Of a stretch of DNA of 64,000 nt, positions 35,423 to 45,752 are shown piece by piece. The notes under the pieces were generated by a model that was not told where the DNA came from, ran no database searches, and was given only the letters and a program-made list of their open reading frames with translations. The translations under genes and the position numbers were made by a program. The stretch comes from CAKZNE01 sp002695025 (GTDB lineage Bacteria; Bacteroidota; Bacteroidia; Flavobacteriales; Schleiferiaceae): NCBI GenBank assembly GCA_913043285.1, contig CAJWML010000006.1, forward strand, positions 62,001-126,000, read 5' to 3'. Numbering within the stretch: position 1 is the stretch's first letter; each line of letters begins with the position of its first letter.

Positions 35423-38254
35423 TTAAACCGATATGGCCTTCTTGATTTTAGTGTAAATGTCATCTTGCTGGAACGGTTTGGGGATAAAACCATTCATTCC
35501 GGCCTGATGAACTTTCTCATTGGTAGTATCAAAAGTATCAGCTGTAAGGGCTAAAACGGGCAGGTGTTTCCAGCGTGGATCCTGACGAACCGCCTTAATG
35601 GTCTCAAAACCGTCCATTACCGGCATGTGGAGATCCAGTAAAAGGAGGTCGTAATTATGGGTGCCAAGTTCCTCCATAACCAGTGAGCCGTTCTCCACCA
35701 CCTTCACTTCAGCTCCCCATTGGGAAAGAAGCCGGGTTACCACCATGCCGTTTACCATATTATCCTCAGCAACCAGTATGCTTACGTTGCTGAGATCTTT
35801 TTCCTCTTCGTATAAACGCTCTATGGTGGAGCCTATAGAATGGCGGAGCGGTATCTCCACGCTAAAGACCGATCCTCTATCCAATTCACTTTCCACCCAA
35901 ACTTTACCGCGAAAAAGGCCAGTGAGTTTTTTAACAATACTCAACCCCAGCCCCGTCCCACCGTATTTACGGGTTATTCCCACCTCGGCCTGGGTAAAGC
36001 TCTTGAAGATAGTTTTTTGTGCCTCGGCAGAAATACCGATACCCGTATCTTTTACTTCAAACAGAAGGAGATCCTGACCCTTTTTGCGCTCCATTACCTT
36101 CACATGAATGGACACTTCTCCCTCAAAGGTGAATTTGATGGCATTATTACTAAGGTTAAGCAGGATCTGGCTCAGTCGACCTGGGTCTCCCAGGTAATAG
36201 TTTTTTAGATTTTCATCCAGGGTATACCGGAGTTTTATGTTCTTATCACCTTTCAGGAAACTGAGGGTGCGGGTAATGTTGATCACTAATTGCCTTAAGT
36301 CGAAATCTATCCTTTCCAGTTCTATATGACCGGCTTCGATCTTGGAAAAATCCAGGATATCATTAATAAGGCTCAGTAAAATGTTGCTGGAATTGTAGAT
36401 CACACTGATGTTATCCTCTGTTTCCGGGTCAAGATTCTTGCCGGCCAGGATCTGGCTTACACCTATTATGGCGTTTAGTGGAGTGCGGATCTCATGGCTC
36501 ATGGTGCTTAAGAAATCTGTCTTGGCCTTATTGGCTTTGTCCGCCTTTATCTTGGCCTGCCTCAACTCTTCCTCAACTTCCTTGATTTTGGTAATATCCC
36601 GGATGGAGCCATCAATGATCGCCTTGTGGTTTTTGTAAGAGGCAATATAGGCGCTTACCAGCCCGTAAAAGATTGTACCATTTTTTCGCAGGAACCTTGC
36701 CTCTTCGTTCTGAAAGAAGCCCTGTGTCTTTAGCTTGTTGAGCAGCATTTGCCTTACATCATTATCAGCATACGGTATGGCATATCTCTGCTGTTTGGCG
36801 TCTTCCATATCCCTGAAACCAAAAAGGTCGATATAGGCATCATTGGCGTACAACAGGCCGCCTTCTTCAGAGGAGCGAAAAATGGATTCACTGAGGTTGC
36901 GGTTCAGTGAAAACAGAAGTTCCTTAAGATCCTGATTTTCGCGGCTTAGGCTCAGGCTATTGGTAATGTCATTGACCACCCCATGCCATTGTGTAACCTT
37001 TTTTCGGTCAGTGGTTTCCGGAAAAGCTTTGATGTTAAGGGTTTTAATATCTCCCTTCACCTGAATGCGGAAATTTTCATCAAAAACGGAAGTGTTTTTA
37101 AGAGAAAGCTTGTAGGTGTACAGGAAGCGCTCTTTCTCTTCCGGTAATAAAAAGTCCATAAAACTGCATTCACCGGTCATGAGTGACTCAGCTTTAATAC
37201 CGAAAATGTCCCATACCCGCGCGCTGATATAGGTAAACTCACTGGTACAGTCGGGGTGGGTGATACTTTGAAAAACCAAGGCGGCTATATCCCTGGATAG
37301 TTCCCTGGAAGGAATACCTCCCTGGAACTGGGACGATATGTTATGGCTTACGCAGGCTACACCCTGTATCTCACCTTTACGGAAGATGGGGTGTACGGAA
37401 TTCTGGTAAATGGAGCCCATGATTTCCTTTTCAAAGTATACTTCCTTTCCCCTAAGGGCATTATCATAAAAGTCTTTCCAGAAAATAATATCGTGTTCTT
37501 CAAAAAAATCCTGGAGACTCATGCCCAGGTAGGGCTCCATGTTGTAGTTCATCTTGAATGATTGACGAAAGGCCCGGTTGAAATAAGTAAGATTATACTG
37601 AGTATCAAGCCCCCATATAATTTCGTTGGTGCTGGAAATAATATCGTTCAGTATATTTTCCTTTTCATTTACAATATTGCTCACCAACTTATGTGATTGC
37701 ATGAGGAGAAGAAAGAAGAGGGTAGTGCAAACAAAGGTGAAGCCCAGGCTATGCCATCTTAAAAAGGTGATAAGTCCGGGAGAAAGAAGCGGCTGGTCCA
37801 AAAAGGAAAAAGCACCTGCGTCCTCTAAAATAAAAAGCAGCGCAGGAAAGCTTAAAAGCAATACCAGCTTTAAGGAATTTTTAAGTTGGTAGGAAATGGT
37901 AACTCCCATTACCAGGGGCACTGAAATAAGGAAACACAAGGAATCAGGCCCGTAGACAATATGCCCCAGGAGAATATTTATGGAGATCATCAGGAAGGGG
38001 AAGTCAACAGCCCAGTCCGATTTTCTCCGGTTGAGTGCAATTCCCCAAAAACCGATGATTACTCCTAAAAGGTCACAAAAGGCCAACAGGTAGAAACCCA
38101 ATACCAGGTTAATAAGAAGATAAGCTGATTGCCCCAGGATGGCAATCACATTGTATTGATTGATCAGGATTAGCTTTCTGCGTTCCCAGTCTGATTTTCT
38201 GCTTTCAATCCCTGAAAGGGAAACAGCGTTCCAGTATTTCAGCAGAACAGACAT
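35423..38254 (-). CDS. Hybrid sensor histidine kinase/response regulator with PAS domains
   Basis: The 943-residue protein has an N-terminal membrane part of about six helices (about 30-195), three PAS-like domains (about 200-300, 315-430, 445-555; two with the IKEVEEEL-type or NDITNS-type exit), a HisKA domain with MSHEIRTPLNAIIG (phospho-His587) and an HATPase with NNAIKF, DTGIGI, GTGLGLSI. A C-terminal receiver domain has Asp874 in LLLDLHMPVMDG. It would sense an unknown signal and pass phosphate within itself to an outside phosphotransfer partner not seen here. It starts 15 bases after pgi, so it is probably co-transcribed with it. Confidence 0.92.
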   Translation of the reverse strand: MSVLLKYWNAVSLSGIESRKSDWERRKLILINQYNVIAILGQSAYLLINLVLGFYLLAFCDLLGVIIGFWGIALNRRKSDWAVDFPFLMISINILLGHIVYGPDSLCFLISVPLVMGVTISYQLKNSLKLVLLLSFPALLFILEDAGAFSFLDQPLLSPGLITFLRWHSLGFTFVCTTLFFLLLMQSHKLVSNIVNEKENILNDIISSTNEIIWGLDTQYNLTYFNRAFRQSFKMNYNMEPYLGMSLQDFFEEHDIIFWKDFYDNALRGKEVYFEKEIMGSIYQNSVHPIFRKGEIQGVACVSHNISSQFQGGIPSRELSRDIAALVFQSITHPDCTSEFTYISARVWDIFGIKAESLMTGECSFMDFLLPEEKERFLYTYKLSLKNTSVFDENFRIQVKGDIKTLNIKAFPETTDRKKVTQWHGVVNDITNSLSLSRENQDLKELLFSLNRNLSESIFRSSEEGGLLYANDAYIDLFGFRDMEDAKQQRYAIPYADNDVRQMLLNKLKTQGFFQNEEARFLRKNGTIFYGLVSAYIASYKNHKAIIDGSIRDITKIKEVEEELRQAKIKADKANKAKTDFLSTMSHEIRTPLNAIIGVSQILAGKNLDPETEDNISVIYNSSNILLSLINDILDFSKIEAGHIELERIDFDLRQLVINITRTLSFLKGDKNIKLRYTLDENLKNYYLGDPGRLSQILLNLSNNAIKFTFEGEVSIHVKVMERKKGQDLLLFEVKDTGIGISAEAQKTIFKSFTQAEVGITRKYGGTGLGLSIVKKLTGLFRGKVWVESELDRGSVFSVEIPLRHSIGSTIERLYEEEKDLSNVSILVAEDNMVNGMVVTRLLSQWGAEVKVVENGSLVMEELGTHNYDLLLLDLHMPVMDGFETIKAVRQDPRWKHLPVLALTADTFDTTNEKVHQAGMNGFIPKPFQQDDIYTKIKKAISV

Positions 38255-38269
38255 ATAGGATTTAAATGG

Positions 38270-39901
38270 TCAAAGCCTTTTTTTCTTAAAAAAGTTGATC
38301 AGTCCGTTTGTGCTACTGTCATGATCCTTGGTTTGTTTTTCATTGGTAAGTTCCGGCAGTATTCTATTGGCCAGATGTTTACCTAATTCCACCCCCCATT
38401 GATCGTAAGAGAAAATGTTCCAGACTATCCCCTGTACAAATATTTTATGCTCATAACAGCATATTAGTGCACCTAACGTTTTCTGATCCAATTCCAAGGC
38501 TAATATACTATTCGTAGGATTATTCCCATCGAATATTTTAAACGGATAAACCGAGGGATCCAGGTTTGGTTCGGAAGCTTTTACCTCTTCCAGGGTTTTG
38601 CCGCGCATAAGGGCTTCGGTTTGTGCAAAGAAATTGGCAATTAGCTTGTGATGGTGGTCACCAGCGGTATAATGTGAGTTTACAAAACCAATAAAATCAC
38701 AGGGTATGAGATGTGTGCCCTGATGGATCAACTGGTAAAAGGCATGCTGCCCGTTGGTTCCCGGTTCACCCCATATAATGGGACCGGTATTGTAATGGAC
38801 CGGCTGGCCGTTACGATCAACCGACTTCCCATTACTTTCCATATTTCCCTGTTGAAAATAGGCAGCAAAGCGGTTGAGGTTTTGGCTGTAGGGCAGGATT
38901 GCTTCAGAACGGGCGTCCCAGAAATTGGTGTACCAAATACCTATGGCTGCCATGAGCATGGGAACATTCTCTCGAAAGGGAGCAGTACGAAAATGCTCGT
39001 CCATTTCATAAGCGCCCTGCAACAGTTGGTCAAATGACTCAAAACCCAAGCCGATGCATAGGGACAGGCCAATGGAAGACCAAAGGGAATAACGTCCGCC
39101 AACCCAATCCCAGAAAATAAACATATTGGAGGTGTCTATGCCAAATTCGGCTACCTTGACGCTATTGGTGGAAACGGCTACAAAGTGCCGGGCAATGTCT
39201 TCCTCCTTACCACTTTGAAGGAACCACTGGCGGGCAGTATGTGCGTTGGTCATGGTTTCCTGGGTGGTAAAGGTTTTGGAAGCTATAATAAAAAGGGTGG
39301 TTTCAGGGTTCAGGTCTTTTAGCGTCTCCATAATATGGGCACCATCCACATTAGAAACAAAATGACAGGTGATGTGGGGAATGTGGTAGGGCTTTAAAGC
39401 TTCATAAACCATCAAGGGACCAAGGTCTGATCCACCAATACCTATATTCACAACATGGCGGATAGGCTTACCCGTATAACCTTTCCATTCTCCGCTGATC
39501 ACCTTATCCGAGAAGGCTTGCATATGCTGCAATACACTTTTCACCTCCGGCATCACATCTTTGCCATTGACCATTACAGGCTTACCAGATCGGTTCCTCA
39601 AAGCGGTGTGCAATACAGCACGTCCTTCTGTCTCGTTGATCTTTTCTCCTGCAAATTGTGCCTTTATGGCCTCGGGAACGCCACATTCGTCAAACAGCGA
39701 TTGGAGGAGCTTTAGGGTTTTTCTTTGAATAAGGTTTTTGGAGAAATCAAAAAGAATATCGTTAAACTCCATAGAGAACTCCTTAAAGCGCAAAGGGTCG
39801 TTAATAAACCAATTACGCATTTTCTCTTCAGCCATTTCTCTTTGGTGTTGTTCAAGTTTCTGCCAGGCGGAAGTGGAAGTTGGGTCGATTTTTGGTAGCA
39901 T
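38270..39901 (-). CDS. pgi: Glucose-6-phosphate isomerase
   Basis: From the ATG at 39901 the protein is 543 residues and starts [20 protein letters not shown], the usual beginning of the family; a longer frame adds 19 unrelated residues. Signatures are present: [68 protein letters not shown]. The enzyme interconverts glucose 6-phosphate and fructose 6-phosphate. A minus-strand -7 element TATTTTTG (39919-39926) is just upstream. The hybrid kinase gene follows closely, a pairing without obvious metabolic logic. Confidence 0.97.
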   Translation of the reverse strand: MLPKIDPTSTSAWQKLEQHQREMAEEKMRNWFINDPLRFKEFSMEFNDILFDFSKNLIQRKTLKLLQSLFDECGVPEAIKAQFAGEKINETEGRAVLHTALRNRSGKPVMVNGKDVMPEVKSVLQHMQAFSDKVISGEWKGYTGKPIRHVVNIGIGGSDLGPLMVYEALKPYHIPHITCHFVSNVDGAHIMETLKDLNPETTLFIIASKTFTTQETMTNAHTARQWFLQSGKEEDIARHFVAVSTNSVKVAEFGIDTSNMFIFWDWVGGRYSLWSSIGLSLCIGLGFESFDQLLQGAYEMDEHFRTAPFRENVPMLMAAIGIWYTNFWDARSEAILPYSQNLNRFAAYFQQGNMESNGKSVDRNGQPVHYNTGPIIWGEPGTNGQHAFYQLIHQGTHLIPCDFIGFVNSHYTAGDHHHKLIANFFAQTEALMRGKTLEEVKASEPNLDPSVYPFKIFDGNNPTNSILALELDQKTLGALICCYEHKIFVQGIVWNIFSYDQWGVELGKHLANRILPELTNEKQTKDHDSSTNGLINFFKKKRL

Positions 39902-39981
39902 GTAGGAACACTTTTGGGCAAAAATAGATTTTGAAACCAGAAGTTCCGTTATTTGCAAAACTTTGATAATAGAAAGATAGA

Positions 39982-41103
39982 ATGATCCAAGACGGAAAGC
40001 AGGTTAGGTTTATAAGACCAGGTAAAGATTCATTCCGAAGTACCTTGACCCAACGGGTGAGGGCTTACTTCAGCGATAACAACATATCCAACAAGGCCAA
40101 TTCTAAAATGGTAATGAAAACCATAGGTATGCTGGCCATGTATTTTATTCCCTTTGCGATTATGCTTACCCTGGGGCAGAGCTTCTGGATAGTGTTGGTT
40201 TGTTATTTACTGATGGGTTTCGGGATGGCCGGTATCGGAATGGGTGTTATGCATGATGCCATTCACGAGGCATATCACAGCAATCGCATTGTTAATAAGA
40301 TCATAGGTTCCACCATTTACCTGATCAGTGGGAATGCTGCTACATGGCGTATTCAACACAATATATTGCATCACACTTTTACAAATATTGAGGGCCTTGA
40401 TGAGGACATGGAAACAGCCGGTCTTATCCGTTTGCACCCTTCGCAGCAGTGGAAACCCATGCACCGTTACCAAAAATGGTATGCTCCTTTTGTGTACGGT
40501 CTCCTCACCCTGAACTGGGTGGTAGCCAAAGACTTTAAACAATTGATCCGCTATTACAGGCGGGGAGCCGGAAGCAACCTTCGCAAGATCCGTAACGAGT
40601 GGATTATCCTCATTATTACCAAGGCCGTCTATTACAGTTTATTTATAGTACTGCCCATACTGCTTACCCCGGTGGCCTGGTACTGGGTTGTAGCTGGTTT
40701 TGTGCTGATGCATTTCACCGCCAGCGTTATTCTCAGCTATGTATTCCAGTTGGCCCACATGGTAGAAGGAGTAGAAAATATGGATATCCCGGAGAGTGGA
40801 GTAATGGATGATGAATGGATGGAACACCAGATGATGACAACCGCTAACTTTGCCCGTAAGAATAAGCTTATCAGCTGGTTTGTGGGAGGTTTGAACTTCC
40901 AGGTGGAACATCACCTTTTCCCGAATATTTGTCACGTTCACTACCCGGCCCTTGCCAGGATTGTACAACAAACAGCTTCTGAGTTTAACCTCCCATACCG
41001 CGAATACACCAAATTTTCGCAGGCCTTAAAAGCTCATAATGATTACTTGTTGAGGATGGGAAGGCGCCCCGGGAATGTTCAGCCGTTAACGGCTACCACC
41101 TGA
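39982..41103 (+). CDS. Membrane fatty acid desaturase
   Basis: The 373-residue protein has four membrane helices and the three histidine boxes of acyl-lipid/acyl-CoA desaturases: HDAIHEAYH (HxxxH, about 93), [10 protein letters not shown] (HxxxHH, about 129) and QVEHHLFP (QxxHH, about 312). The glutamine in the third box is typical of front-end (linoleoyl-CoA desaturase-like) enzymes, which are widespread in Bacteroidota. They introduce double bonds into membrane fatty acids with O2 and a diiron centre. The 3' end overlaps the convergent NifU-like gene by 25 bases. Confidence 0.9.
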   Translation: MIQDGKQVRFIRPGKDSFRSTLTQRVRAYFSDNNISNKANSKMVMKTIGMLAMYFIPFAIMLTLGQSFWIVLVCYLLMGFGMAGIGMGVMHDAIHEAYHSNRIVNKIIGSTIYLISGNAATWRIQHNILHHTFTNIEGLDEDMETAGLIRLHPSQQWKPMHRYQKWYAPFVYGLLTLNWVVAKDFKQLIRYYRRGAGSNLRKIRNEWIILIITKAVYYSLFIVLPILLTPVAWYWVVAGFVLMHFTASVILSYVFQLAHMVEGVENMDIPESGVMDDEWMEHQMMTTANFARKNKLISWFVGGLNFQVEHHLFPNICHVHYPALARIVQQTASEFNLPYREYTKFSQALKAHNDYLLRMGRRPGNVQPLTATT

Positions 41104-41708
41104 TCAATCTGGCCAGGTAGCATTTGATTCAATAAATTCTGGATCCCTTGTTTGAGGGTCATGGTAGAAGACGGACAACCGGAGCAGGCTCCCTGTAATA
41201 GTACTTTTACGGTGCCTTCATCATACTGGAGGAATTTGATGTTTCCACCGTCCTGCTCAACGGCTGGTTTAACATATTCATCCAGCAGCCCTGCAATTTT
41301 CTTCTCTATTTCCAGGTAATCCCCGGGCGATTTTTCGTCAGGGTGCGAAGCCGTGGGTACTATAGGAGTTTCTGCATCATGGTCAGGAGATAGCAGACCT
41401 TCGTTGACCACCACCTCACCGGAAGCGATGAAATCCCGGATCATCTCCCGTATTTCCAGGGTAACGTCATCCCATTCTACAATATCATACTTGGTAATAG
41501 CCAGGTAGTTGCCACTTACAAAAACCTCTTTTACAAAGGGATAGTGAAACAATTTGGTGGCCAGTGGCGAAAACTTTGCTTCTTCAATGTTCCGGAACTC
41601 GTAACTGTCCGCTTCAATAAGCCTTTTGTTGGCTACAAATTTTAAAACGGCCGGGTTAGGGGTCATCTCAGCATATATACTCACGGGTATTTTGGAGGTG
41701 CTTTCCAT
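41079..41708 (-). CDS. NifU-family iron-sulfur scaffold/carrier protein
   Basis: The 209-residue product has an N-terminal Nfu_N-like domain (about 10-95; YAEMTPNPAVLKFVANKRL and LFHYPFVKEVFVSGNYLAITK) and a C-terminal NifU domain (about 125-205) with the CxxC motif in QGACSGCPSSTMTLKQGI. This layout is that of Nfu-type carriers that hand 4Fe-4S clusters to client enzymes. It has a strong promoter on the minus strand (41728-41756) and converges with the desaturase gene, overlapping it by 25 bases. Confidence 0.92.
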   Translation of the reverse strand: MESTSKIPVSIYAEMTPNPAVLKFVANKRLIEADSYEFRNIEEAKFSPLATKLFHYPFVKEVFVSGNYLAITKYDIVEWDDVTLEIREMIRDFIASGEVVVNEGLLSPDHDAETPIVPTASHPDEKSPGDYLEIEKKIAGLLDEYVKPAVEQDGGNIKFLQYDEGTVKVLLQGACSGCPSSTMTLKQGIQNLLNQMLPGQIDQVVAVNG

Positions 41709-41727
41709 ATCAATTGCAAAATTTTTG

Positions 41728-41756
41728 CAAAGATAGGGCTAATGCCAGTGCTTCAA
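41728..41756 (-). promoter_or_regulatory. Promoter of the NifU-family gene
   Basis: On the minus strand TTG (41754-41756), 18 bases, TATCTTTG (41728-41735): an exact Bacteroidota -33/-7 pair, about 20 bases before the start at 41708. It overlaps in space with the plus-strand region that drives the gamma-carbonic anhydrase gene. Confidence 0.65.
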
Positions 41757-41765
41757 TAACCTTAT

Positions 41766-41773
41766 TACTTTTG
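41766..41773 (+). promoter_or_regulatory. -7 element for gamma-carbonic anhydrase-like gene
   Basis: TACTTTTG matches TAnnTTTG, 24 bases before the ATG at 41798. No perfect TTG is seen at the -33 place. It faces away from the NifU promoter. Confidence 0.45.
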
Positions 41774-41797
41774 TAGGGAATAATATAAATATGCTCA

Positions 41798-42319
41798 ATG
41801 GCTCTTATTAAACCCGTAAAGGGAAAGTCCCCTCAAATGGGGGAGAACTGCTTTACCGCAGAAAACTGTACTATAATCGGTGATGTAAGCATGGGTGATG
41901 AATGCAGCATCTGGTTTGGAGCGGTTCTTCGGGGAGATGTACACTATATACGCATGGGTAACCGGGTAAACGTTCAGGATAATGCCACCCTGCATTGTAC
42001 CTACCAAAAGCATCCTCTCAACATAGGAAATAATGTTTCCATAGGCCATAATGCCATTGTACATGGATGTACCATTCATGATAATGTGCTTATTGGAATG
42101 GGATCTATAGTTATGGACGGTTGTGTGGTGGAGAGTGACTCCATTGTAGCTGCTGGTGCTGTGGTGCTGGAAGGAACCCGTATTGAATCGGGTTCTATTT
42201 ATGCCGGTGTGCCGGCCAGGAAGGTTAAAGATATTACCCCGGAGCTGATTTCCGGTGAAATTGAACGTATTGCGGGGAACTATGTAATGTATTCCGGCTG
42301 GCTGAAACCGGAGAAGTAG
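41798..42319 (+). CDS. Gamma-carbonic anhydrase family protein (left-handed beta-helix)
   Basis: The 173-residue protein consists of hexapeptide repeats of the LbH fold, with the three metal-binding histidines of the gamma-class at His66 (LHCTY), His84 and His89 (SIGHNAIVHGC). Family members such as Cam-like and PaaY/CaiE proteins bind Zn or Fe; some hydrate CO2 and others hydrolyse CoA thioesters or have no shown activity. No phenylacetate or carnitine genes are nearby, so the reaction is not determined. It has its own -7 element at 41766-41773. Confidence 0.9.
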   Translation: MALIKPVKGKSPQMGENCFTAENCTIIGDVSMGDECSIWFGAVLRGDVHYIRMGNRVNVQDNATLHCTYQKHPLNIGNNVSIGHNAIVHGCTIHDNVLIGMGSIVMDGCVVESDSIVAAGAVVLEGTRIESGSIYAGVPARKVKDITPELISGEIERIAGNYVMYSGWLKPEK

Positions 42320-42357
42320 TTTCTTTATGTTACCTTGGGAAGCCAAAATCAACTGTT

Positions 42358-43770
42358 ATGAGGCTTTCTATTCTTCTCTTCCTGGCTGTAGTCATTCCAG
42401 GAACTGCCCAAAAACTTGTGTCTGCTCAATACCTGAGCACCTCAACGTCAGCGCAACTGGGAGTGTTAAGCCCCAAAGCTATATTTGATGTAGACATCTA
42501 TAAGATCGCATACAATACGGTAGATGTTGATGGTTCTCCGACTGTAGCGAGCGGGGCAATGGTTATACCAGTAAATACCACCTGCAATCAGTTTCCGTTG
42601 ATCTCCTATAATCATGGTACCGTACTTAAAAAAGAGGATGTGCCCTCCCGGAATAATGGGGAGTCTTTAATTCCCAAACTTATGGCGAGCACAGGTAAGG
42701 TAACTGTATGCCCCGACTATTTGGGACTGGGAGATAACCCGGGTCTTCACCCTTATCTCCATGCAGAAAGTGAAGCTACCGCTACCATTGACCTTATCAG
42801 GGCCGTACGGGAATACATCAATGATTCGCTGACTATTTCGCTGAACGGAGAAGTTTTTATAACCGGCTATTCTCAGGGTGGACATGCTGCAATGGCAACC
42901 CTGAAATATATACAGGACCAGAATTTGTACAGCGAGTTTAACGTATTGGCGGCAGGCCCGGCCTCTGGACCCTATAACCTTAGTGGTTCGCAATCACAGT
43001 CTATTCTCTCCAACGCACCTTATTCCAATCCTGGTTATGTGTGTTACCTTTTATTTGGCCTTAACCGGGTATACGGTGACCTGTATACCAATTATTCGGA
43101 TATTCTGAAGTCTCCTTACGATCAGATCATACCTCCCTATTTTGATGGTACTTATCCTATGGATTCGGTGAATGCCCAACTTCCATCCAAGATCAACGAC
43201 TTTATACAGGATTCGGTACTGCAGAATTTTGCCAATGCTTCTACCACTAAAAGTCATCCTTTGTGGCAAGCACTGATCAAGAATGACAATTATGACTGGA
43301 ATCCCAGCGTGCCTATGGAGCTTTATTATTGTACCCAGGACGAACAGGTAGCTTTCCAGAACTCACTGGATGCGGCCATGGCTATGTCAGCCAATGGAGC
43401 TAATGTAAGTGCAATTAATAAAGGAGCATTTACCCACGGAGGGTGTGTGCTTCCGGCTCTCTCAGGAGCGATTGACCTTTTTTCCAGTTACGAAACTGCT
43501 TGTCAGTATGTCCGCCTGGAAGATTACACCCGGCAACTTACGTTGCATTGCTACCCGAACCCGGCTACCAATGAAATTCGCTTGACGGGTATCGTGGAAA
43601 ATACCGAAGCGGAATTATGGATATACGGTGTCGGTGGGCAACTTGTAAAGCACTATTCCCACGTGAAAAATGAGGAATTGGTTTCCCTCGCTGGCATTAC
43701 ACCAGGAATCTATCTTTTGAAAGTCAGGAATGGAGATCATACCGCCACCGCCCATATTTCGAAGCTGTAA
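42358..43770 (+). CDS. Secreted alpha/beta hydrolase with type IX sorting domain
   Basis: The 470-residue protein has a signal peptide (about 1-17, PGTAQ), an alpha/beta-hydrolase domain with the nucleophile motif TGYSQGGHAAM (Ser172) and a late His candidate in FTHGGCV. Overall it is similar to secretory lipase/prolyl-oligopeptidase-like proteins. The last ~75 residues (from LHCYPNPATNEIRL) form a type A C-terminal sorting domain, ending in GIYLLKV...THI-like strands. It is therefore a candidate cargo of the type IX system encoded at 47-53 kb. The natural substrate (ester or peptide) is unknown. Confidence 0.85.
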   Translation: MRLSILLFLAVVIPGTAQKLVSAQYLSTSTSAQLGVLSPKAIFDVDIYKIAYNTVDVDGSPTVASGAMVIPVNTTCNQFPLISYNHGTVLKKEDVPSRNNGESLIPKLMASTGKVTVCPDYLGLGDNPGLHPYLHAESEATATIDLIRAVREYINDSLTISLNGEVFITGYSQGGHAAMATLKYIQDQNLYSEFNVLAAGPASGPYNLSGSQSQSILSNAPYSNPGYVCYLLFGLNRVYGDLYTNYSDILKSPYDQIIPPYFDGTYPMDSVNAQLPSKINDFIQDSVLQNFANASTTKSHPLWQALIKNDNYDWNPSVPMELYYCTQDEQVAFQNSLDAAMAMSANGANVSAINKGAFTHGGCVLPALSGAIDLFSSYETACQYVRLEDYTRQLTLHCYPNPATNEIRLTGIVENTEAELWIYGVGGQLVKHYSHVKNEELVSLAGITPGIYLLKVRNGDHTATAHISKL

Positions 43771-45726
43771 TTAATCTATACTTTCTTTTTCACGGGAAAG
43801 CTTATCCCATTTCTTCTGGGCTTTTTCCCATTGTTGCATAAGATTGTCCAGTTTTTCCTTTTCGGCCTCATAATTGGCATAAAAATCAGGATCCTGGCTT
43901 AACTCCTTGAACTGTTTGGGATCGTGAAGCTTCTCATCCAGTTGCTGGAGCTGGCTTTCGAGTTTCTCAATTTCACCCTCCAGGCTTTGTACCTCACTTT
44001 CTGCTTTTCTTAGGTCTTTTTCAAGCTGCTTACGGGCTTCATAATCATTCTGAGAGGCAGCTTTCTTTTTTTCTTTTTCCGGTGATTTTGCAGCCGATTG
44101 TTCTACTTGCCTGAAGTCTTCGAATTTTCGGGCTTCAAGGTATTCATCAATGGAGCCCAGGAAGGGCTTTACCTTACCTTCCCTGAATTCATAGATCTTG
44201 TTGGTAAGGCCCTGCAGAAAATGACGATCGTGCGAAACGACCAACAAGGTACCATCAAACTCCAGCAATGCATTCTTCAGCATTTCCTTGCTCCGCATGT
44301 CCAGGTGGTTGGTGGGCTCATCCATTACCAGGAGGTTGTGGGGATGTAACAGAAGCTTGCACAAGGCCAGGCGCCCTTTTTCACCTCCGGAAAGCACACT
44401 TACCTTTTTATCTACATCCTCACCACTGAAAAGGAATGCTCCCAGGTAATCCCGTGCTCTTTTTCGGAGATCTTCAGGGGCAGCATCTTCAATGGTCTCT
44501 AACAGTGTTTTGCTACCTGCCAGTGTTTTGGCCTGCTCCTGTGCATAATACCCGATATCTACATTGTGGCCAATATCCATTTTGCCTTCGTGCTGCAAAT
44601 GTTCGGTTATGATCTTTACAAGGGTTGACTTTCCCTGACCATTCTGACCTACAAAGGCCACCCGATCATGGCGCTCTAACTCAAGGTCCACGTTTTTGAA
44701 GATGGTCCTTTCCCCGTATTTTTTACCTACGTGATTAGCCTTAAGCACCACTTTACCGGAGCGTGGAGCAGGGGGGAAGCGAAAATGGATCTTACGGGCA
44801 TCGTCCTCATCGATCTCTATGCGGTCCATATTATCCAGCTTCTTGATCAGGTTCTGTGCAAAGGAAGCCTTACTGGCCTTATACCGGAATTTTTCAATGA
44901 GTTGTTCTGTGTGCTTTATTTCCTTCTCCTGGTTCTTGAGGGCCTGCATCTGCTGTTCCCTGCGTTCGGCCCGCAACTCTACAAAGCGTGAATAGGAAAC
45001 CGGGTAGTCAAATACTTTTCCTTTAACCACCTCTACAGTTCGTGTGGTAATATTGTCGAGGAAAGTGCGGTCGTGTGAAACCATCAGGATGGCGCCTTCA
45101 TACTGTTGCAGGAATTCTTCCAGCCACACAATAGAATGGATATCCAGGTGGTTGGTAGGTTCGTCCAGTAGCAAAAGATCATGAGGCTGTAACAAGAGCT
45201 TGGCCAACTCAATACGCATTCTCCATCCACCGCTGAATTCCGTGGTTTGCCGGCTGAAATCCTCAGGTTTAAAACCCAAACCCGTCAGGATCTTTTCGAG
45301 GCTGCCATGATACGTATAACCACCTTCCAGGTTAAAGCGTTCGGTAAGATGGTTCAGGTCTTCGATCAGCTTTAAATAGCTTTCGCTCTCATAATCCTCT
45401 CGCGTGGCTAGCTGCTCATTAATGTAGTCCAGTTGCTTTTCAATCTTTTTGATGGAACTCAGGGCAGACTCGGCTTCTTCCCAAACGGTACGGCCGTCAT
45501 AAAGAGGCAGTTCCTGCGGCAGATACCCAATGCGTGAGTCCTTGGGCTTGGATATTTCACCGAAGTCTGCCGATACCTCGCCTGTAACTACTTTTAGAAG
45601 CGTGGACTTACCTGCGCCATTACTTCCTACCAGTCCGATTTTTTCACCGGGGTTTATCAAAAAGGAAACTCCTCCAAAAATAACCCGGTCGTTATACTGT
45701 AATTTTATGTTCTGTATTCCTATCAT
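43771..45726 (-). CDS. ABC-F family ATPase (duplicated ATP-binding cassettes)
   Basis: The 651-residue protein has no membrane helices and two ABC domains. Cassette 1 has GSNGAGKST, FSGGWRMR and LLLDEPTNHLD; cassette 2 has GQNGQGKST, LSGGEKGR and LVMDEPTNHLD. The linker between them (about 235-320) is Lys/Arg-rich, and the C-terminal ~110 residues form a charged coiled coil as in Uup/EttA relatives. ABC-F proteins act on the ribosome as translation factors or give antibiotic protection. A -7 element TACTTTTG on the minus strand (45734-45741) lies so close to the ATG that the mRNA may have almost no leader. Confidence 0.93.
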   Translation of the reverse strand: MIGIQNIKLQYNDRVIFGGVSFLINPGEKIGLVGSNGAGKSTLLKVVTGEVSADFGEISKPKDSRIGYLPQELPLYDGRTVWEEAESALSSIKKIEKQLDYINEQLATREDYESESYLKLIEDLNHLTERFNLEGGYTYHGSLEKILTGLGFKPEDFSRQTTEFSGGWRMRIELAKLLLQPHDLLLLDEPTNHLDIHSIVWLEEFLQQYEGAILMVSHDRTFLDNITTRTVEVVKGKVFDYPVSYSRFVELRAERREQQMQALKNQEKEIKHTEQLIEKFRYKASKASFAQNLIKKLDNMDRIEIDEDDARKIHFRFPPAPRSGKVVLKANHVGKKYGERTIFKNVDLELERHDRVAFVGQNGQGKSTLVKIITEHLQHEGKMDIGHNVDIGYYAQEQAKTLAGSKTLLETIEDAAPEDLRKRARDYLGAFLFSGEDVDKKVSVLSGGEKGRLALCKLLLHPHNLLVMDEPTNHLDMRSKEMLKNALLEFDGTLLVVSHDRHFLQGLTNKIYEFREGKVKPFLGSIDEYLEARKFEDFRQVEQSAAKSPEKEKKKAASQNDYEARKQLEKDLRKAESEVQSLEGEIEKLESQLQQLDEKLHDPKQFKELSQDPDFYANYEAEKEKLDNLMQQWEKAQKKWDKLSREKESID

Positions 45727-45741
45727 AGATTTGCAAAAGTA
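45726..45741. promoter_or_regulatory. Back-to-back -7 elements between abc-F and DUF983 genes
   Basis: TAGATTTG (45726-45733, plus) and TACTTTTG (minus, 45734-45741) are both perfect -7 elements and directly abut. The plus one would serve the DUF983 gene (ATG 45753); the minus one the ABC-F gene (ATG ends 45726). Confidence 0.45.
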
Positions 45742-45752
45742 ATTGGCTTACG

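Noticed and set aside
41795..42352. 185-codon minus-strand ORF opposite the gamma-carbonic anhydrase-like gene
   Set aside because: The plus strand holds hexapeptide repeats with the three metal histidines; the reverse reading is a shadow.
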